A stretch of 7,423 nucleotides of DNA. Origin: Pseudomonadota bacterium. Its GTDB lineage: Bacteria > Pseudomonadota > Gammaproteobacteria > Pseudomonadales > UBA5518. Of the stretch, positions 5,767 to 7,423 are shown one piece after another; the stretch's first letter is position 1, and each line of letters starts with the position of its first letter. The translations under genes and the position numbers were made by a program. The notes below the pieces were generated by a model that had not been told where the DNA came from, ran no database searches, and saw nothing but the letters and a program-made list of their open reading frames with translations. The stretch covers positions 1 to 7,423 of the forward strand of contig CAUJIL010000148.1 in assembly GCA_963204845.1 (NCBI GenBank). Reading direction: 5' to 3'.

Positions 5767-6221
5767 CGTTTCAGCAGGGCGCTGAGGGATTCGGCAATCG
5801 GCAGCAGGTTCTCGAGCGTCGAGCGGGTCAGGCGCTGGAAGTGGTCGGCGGCCTTCTGGGTGACGTAGAGGTGCCCGCGCTCGTCCTGCTCGATGAAGCC
5901 GAGTTCGCACAGCGTCTTCACGCGCCGGCGCACGGTCTCGCGCGGGATGCCGGTCGCGTTGGCGATCGACAGTGCGTTGCACGGGCGCAGCAGCCGCCGC
6001 TGCAGTTCGGGGTCGTTCAGCGCCGATTCCGGCAGCTCGGGTTCGCCGCGGCTGAAGAACTGCCCGAGGTTGCGGGTCGCAATCTCGCCGAGCACCAGCG
6101 TCAGCAGCATGTCACCGCCGAACTCGCGGTAGGTCTCGCGCATCGTGGGCACGATGAAGCGCGACAACATGTACGAAAGTTGATAGTAATGTTCCGAGAA
6201 TTCGGTATCGTCGATCTTCAA
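5763..6221 (-). CDS. Small winged-helix transcriptional regulator, Crp-type HTH-like
   Basis: The 152-residue protein has a helical N-terminal region (1-75) with no ligand-binding motif I recognise. A helix-turn-helix follows at about 82-104 (ALSIANATGIPRETVRRRV), then a short wing (LCELGFIEQDERGHLYVT). The SIA...TG.PRETVRR pattern resembles the Crp/Fnr C-terminal HTH and similar winged helices, but there is no cyclic-nucleotide domain and no Fnr-type Cys cluster. It starts at TTG, not ATG: AGAGGA (6235-6230) lies 8 nt upstream, and the next in-frame ATG would remove 17 residues. It is convergent with the molybdoenzyme operon and divergent from the DUF1214 gene, so either may be its target. 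Its stop codon lies in the GTAG of REP 5. The exact family is uncertain. Confidence 0.78.
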   Translation of the reverse strand: MKIDDTEFSEHYYQLSYMLSRFIVPTMRETYREFGGDMLLTLVLGEIATRNLGQFFSRGEPELPESALNDPELQRRLLRPCNALSIANATGIPRETVRRRVKTLCELGFIEQDERGHLYVTQKAADHFQRLTRSTLENLLPIAESLSALLKR

Positions 6222-6229
6222 GTCACGCG

Positions 6230-6235
6230 TCCTCT
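6230..6235 (-). promoter_or_regulatory. Shine-Dalgarno supporting the TTG start of the regulator
   Basis: Minus-strand AGAGGA lies 8 nt before the TTG at 6221-6219. No ATG or GTG closer to it opens this frame, so this site decides the start. Confidence 0.65.
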
Positions 6236-6246
6236 GCCGGGCCGCC

Positions 6247-6268
6247 GATCCGCGCGGGCCGCGGGATC
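6247..6268. repeat. Inverted repeat at the regulator promoter (candidate operator)
   Basis: GATCC (6247-6251) pairs with GGATC (6264-6268), and the inner CGCGG (6253-6257) pairs with CCGCG (6259-6263), leaving one unpaired G on the left arm and one central G. It covers the -10 edge and the predicted start site. The outer arms match those of the dyad at 65-88. Confidence 0.4.
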
Positions 6269-6294
6269 ATAGCGAAGCCCCGACGGGCTGTCGA
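6266..6294 (-). promoter_or_regulatory. Predicted sigma70-type promoter of the regulator gene
   Basis: On the minus strand TCGACA (6294-6289, 5/6 to the -35 consensus) is separated by exactly 17 nt from TATGAT (6271-6266, 5/6 to the -10 consensus). Transcription would start near 6259, giving a leader of about 38 nt that contains the Shine-Dalgarno. The -10 and start site overlap the inverted repeat at 6247-6268, consistent with autoregulation. Confidence 0.65.
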
Positions 6295-6363
6295 CGCGCT
6301 GACCCGGCCGCGAAATGACGGTTCCGTAAGCCCGATGCGACGACAGGAATGCATGAGGTGGCG

Positions 6364-7423
6364 ATGACGACGGCATGGAAGGAGCAACTCGAGGACGCCT
6401 CCGAGGCGTGGCGGCGCTGGTGTCGCGCGGTGGAGAGCGTGGGGTTGCAGGCGTTGCAGGCCACGATCACGCACGACGAGACCGACCTCGCGGAAGGCCT
6501 GCGTCACATGGGGCGCATGGCGCGGCTGGTGCTGCAGGTGAGCACCGAGAACCGCGATGCGCTGCACCCCTACCTGTGGCGCTCGCTGGGGCCGGACCTG
6601 AAGATGGGCGGCGACAACCCGCAGGGCCTCTACCTCGCGGCGCCGATCAACGGTGAGGACACCTTCCGCGTGAGCGGCACGCGCGGCTCGGCGCGCTGGC
6701 TGTCGTTCCTGACCGGACGCACGCCGGCCGCGGTCGCCGCCGGCCAGTCGGCGTGGGGCGCCGCGCTGTTCTCGCCGGACCTGGACGTCGACGATGACGG
6801 ACGCTTCGAGATCACCATCGCCCCGACCCCGCAGCCCGGCAACTGGCTGCGCAGCGATCCCCACAGCGCCACGCTGATGATCCGCCAGTTCTTCGGCACG
6901 CCCGAGGACGTGCGCCCGATGGACCTCACGATCCGCAACCTCACGCGCGGCAACGCGCCACTCGCCCCGTTGACACTCGATGCCGCGATCGCCGGCATCG
7001 ACGCCGCCGCCGCCATGTTTGGCGCCATGGTGCCGATGATGCAGTCCGAGCTGATCGGCAAGGCCGGCTCGAAGAACCAGTTCAAGACCGACATCGGTGA
7101 TCCGACCTCGCGCTCCGGCGGCGTGCCGGGCGGCAACGCGGTCACGGCGCGCTGGGCGCTCGAGCCCGGTCAGGCGCTGCTGGTCGAAGTGATGCCACCC
7201 ACGCCGTGCGCGTACTGGGACGTGCAGGTGGGCAACGGCTGGTACGAGTCCTTCGATTACCGCAACCACTTCAGCGGGCTGACCTGCGAGCAGGCGCACC
7301 TGGGCGGCGACGGGGCGCTGGTGCTGGTGGTGGCCGGGCAGGACCCCGGCACGGTGAACTGGCTGGAGACGGCGCATCACCGCGAGGGCCACATCGCGAT
7401 CCGCTGGCAGCTCAGCGACGGCA
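6364..7423 (+). CDS. DUF1214-family protein (3' end beyond window)
   Basis: The frame is open from the ATG at 6364 to the window edge, giving 353 codons. GAGG at 6355-6358 lies 5 nt upstream. An in-frame ATG at 6349 would add five residues (MHEVA) but has its purine run only two bases away, so 6364 is preferred. The protein has DUF1214-like features: NPQGLYLAAPINGEDTFRVSG (residues about 85-105), a short DDDGRFEITI strand, the NWLRSD turn, an MIRQFFGTP segment, and a later CAYWDVQVGNGWYESFDYR block where relatives have a YW...Y.W.ES motif. No signal peptide or transmembrane segment is visible at the N-terminus. The biochemical role of DUF1214 proteins is not established. It is transcribed divergently from the regulator, which may control it; a link to the molybdoenzyme is only by proximity. 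Confidence 0.75.
   Translation, partial: MTTAWKEQLEDASEAWRRWCRAVESVGLQALQATITHDETDLAEGLRHMGRMARLVLQVSTENRDALHPYLWRSLGPDLKMGGDNPQGLYLAAPINGEDTFRVSGTRGSARWLSFLTGRTPAAVAAGQSAWGAALFSPDLDVDDDGRFEITIAPTPQPGNWLRSDPHSATLMIRQFFGTPEDVRPMDLTIRNLTRGNAPLAPLTLDAAIAGIDAAAAMFGAMVPMMQSELIGKAGSKNQFKTDIGDPTSRSGGVPGGNAVTARWALEPGQALLVEVMPPTPCAYWDVQVGNGWYESFDYRNHFSGLTCEQAHLGGDGALVLVVAGQDPGTVNWLETAHHREGHIAIRWQLSDG

Noticed and set aside
5532..6272. Plus-strand open frame running through the REP cluster and antisense to the regulator
   Set aside because: It begins inside REP 1, reads through the palindromes and opposes a gene with a good HTH, RBS and promoter. It has no domain of its own.
6223..7392. Minus-strand open frame opposite the DUF1214 gene
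   Set aside because: The plus-strand frame carries recognisable DUF1214 motifs and an RBS. The minus frame is a compositional shadow and would run through the regulator's promoter.

Overview
The window is high-GC DNA (roughly two thirds G+C by eye) with dense, strongly biased codon use. It most likely comes from a gammaproteobacterium: the intergenic GTAG-type REP palindromes are the kind known from Stenotrophomonas/Xanthomonas relatives and some other gammaproteobacteria. No rRNA or tRNA gene fixes the taxonomy.

Layout. The left edge (1-7) holds only the start of a divergent minus-strand gene. A 220-bp intergenic region with several inverted repeats and a plausible minus-strand promoter follows. 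Four plus-strand genes then form one operon, 228-5522. They encode an ethylbenzene-dehydrogenase-like haem-b gamma subunit, a NarH-like four-cluster Fe-S beta subunit, a Tat-exported type II DMSO-reductase-family molybdopterin alpha subunit, and a TorD/NarJ-type chaperone (delta). The convergent gap 5523-5762 contains five GTAG REP palindromes of two classes. The stop codons of both flanking genes lie inside the REP GTAG motifs. A minus-strand gene (5763-6221) encodes a small winged-helix regulator that starts at TTG, with a good sigma70-like promoter. Divergent from it, 6364 to the right edge, is a DUF1214-family protein cut off by the window end.

How it works together. The alpha-beta-gamma set is the complete architecture of periplasmic type II Mo enzymes such as ethylbenzene, p-cymene and steroid C25 dehydrogenases, dimethylsulfide dehydrogenase, and selenate and chlorate reductases. 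By analogy, the Mo-bisMGD site in alpha transfers electrons through FS0 and the beta clusters to a Met/Lys-ligated haem b in gamma. Delta is the dedicated folding and insertion chaperone. The gene order gamma-beta-alpha-delta differs from the alpha-first order of the characterised operons I know. The substrate cannot be read from the sequence. Similar GATCC...GGATC inverted repeats overlap both predicted minus-strand promoters (near 65-88 and 6247-6268), which suggests, speculatively, a shared operator for the local regulator.
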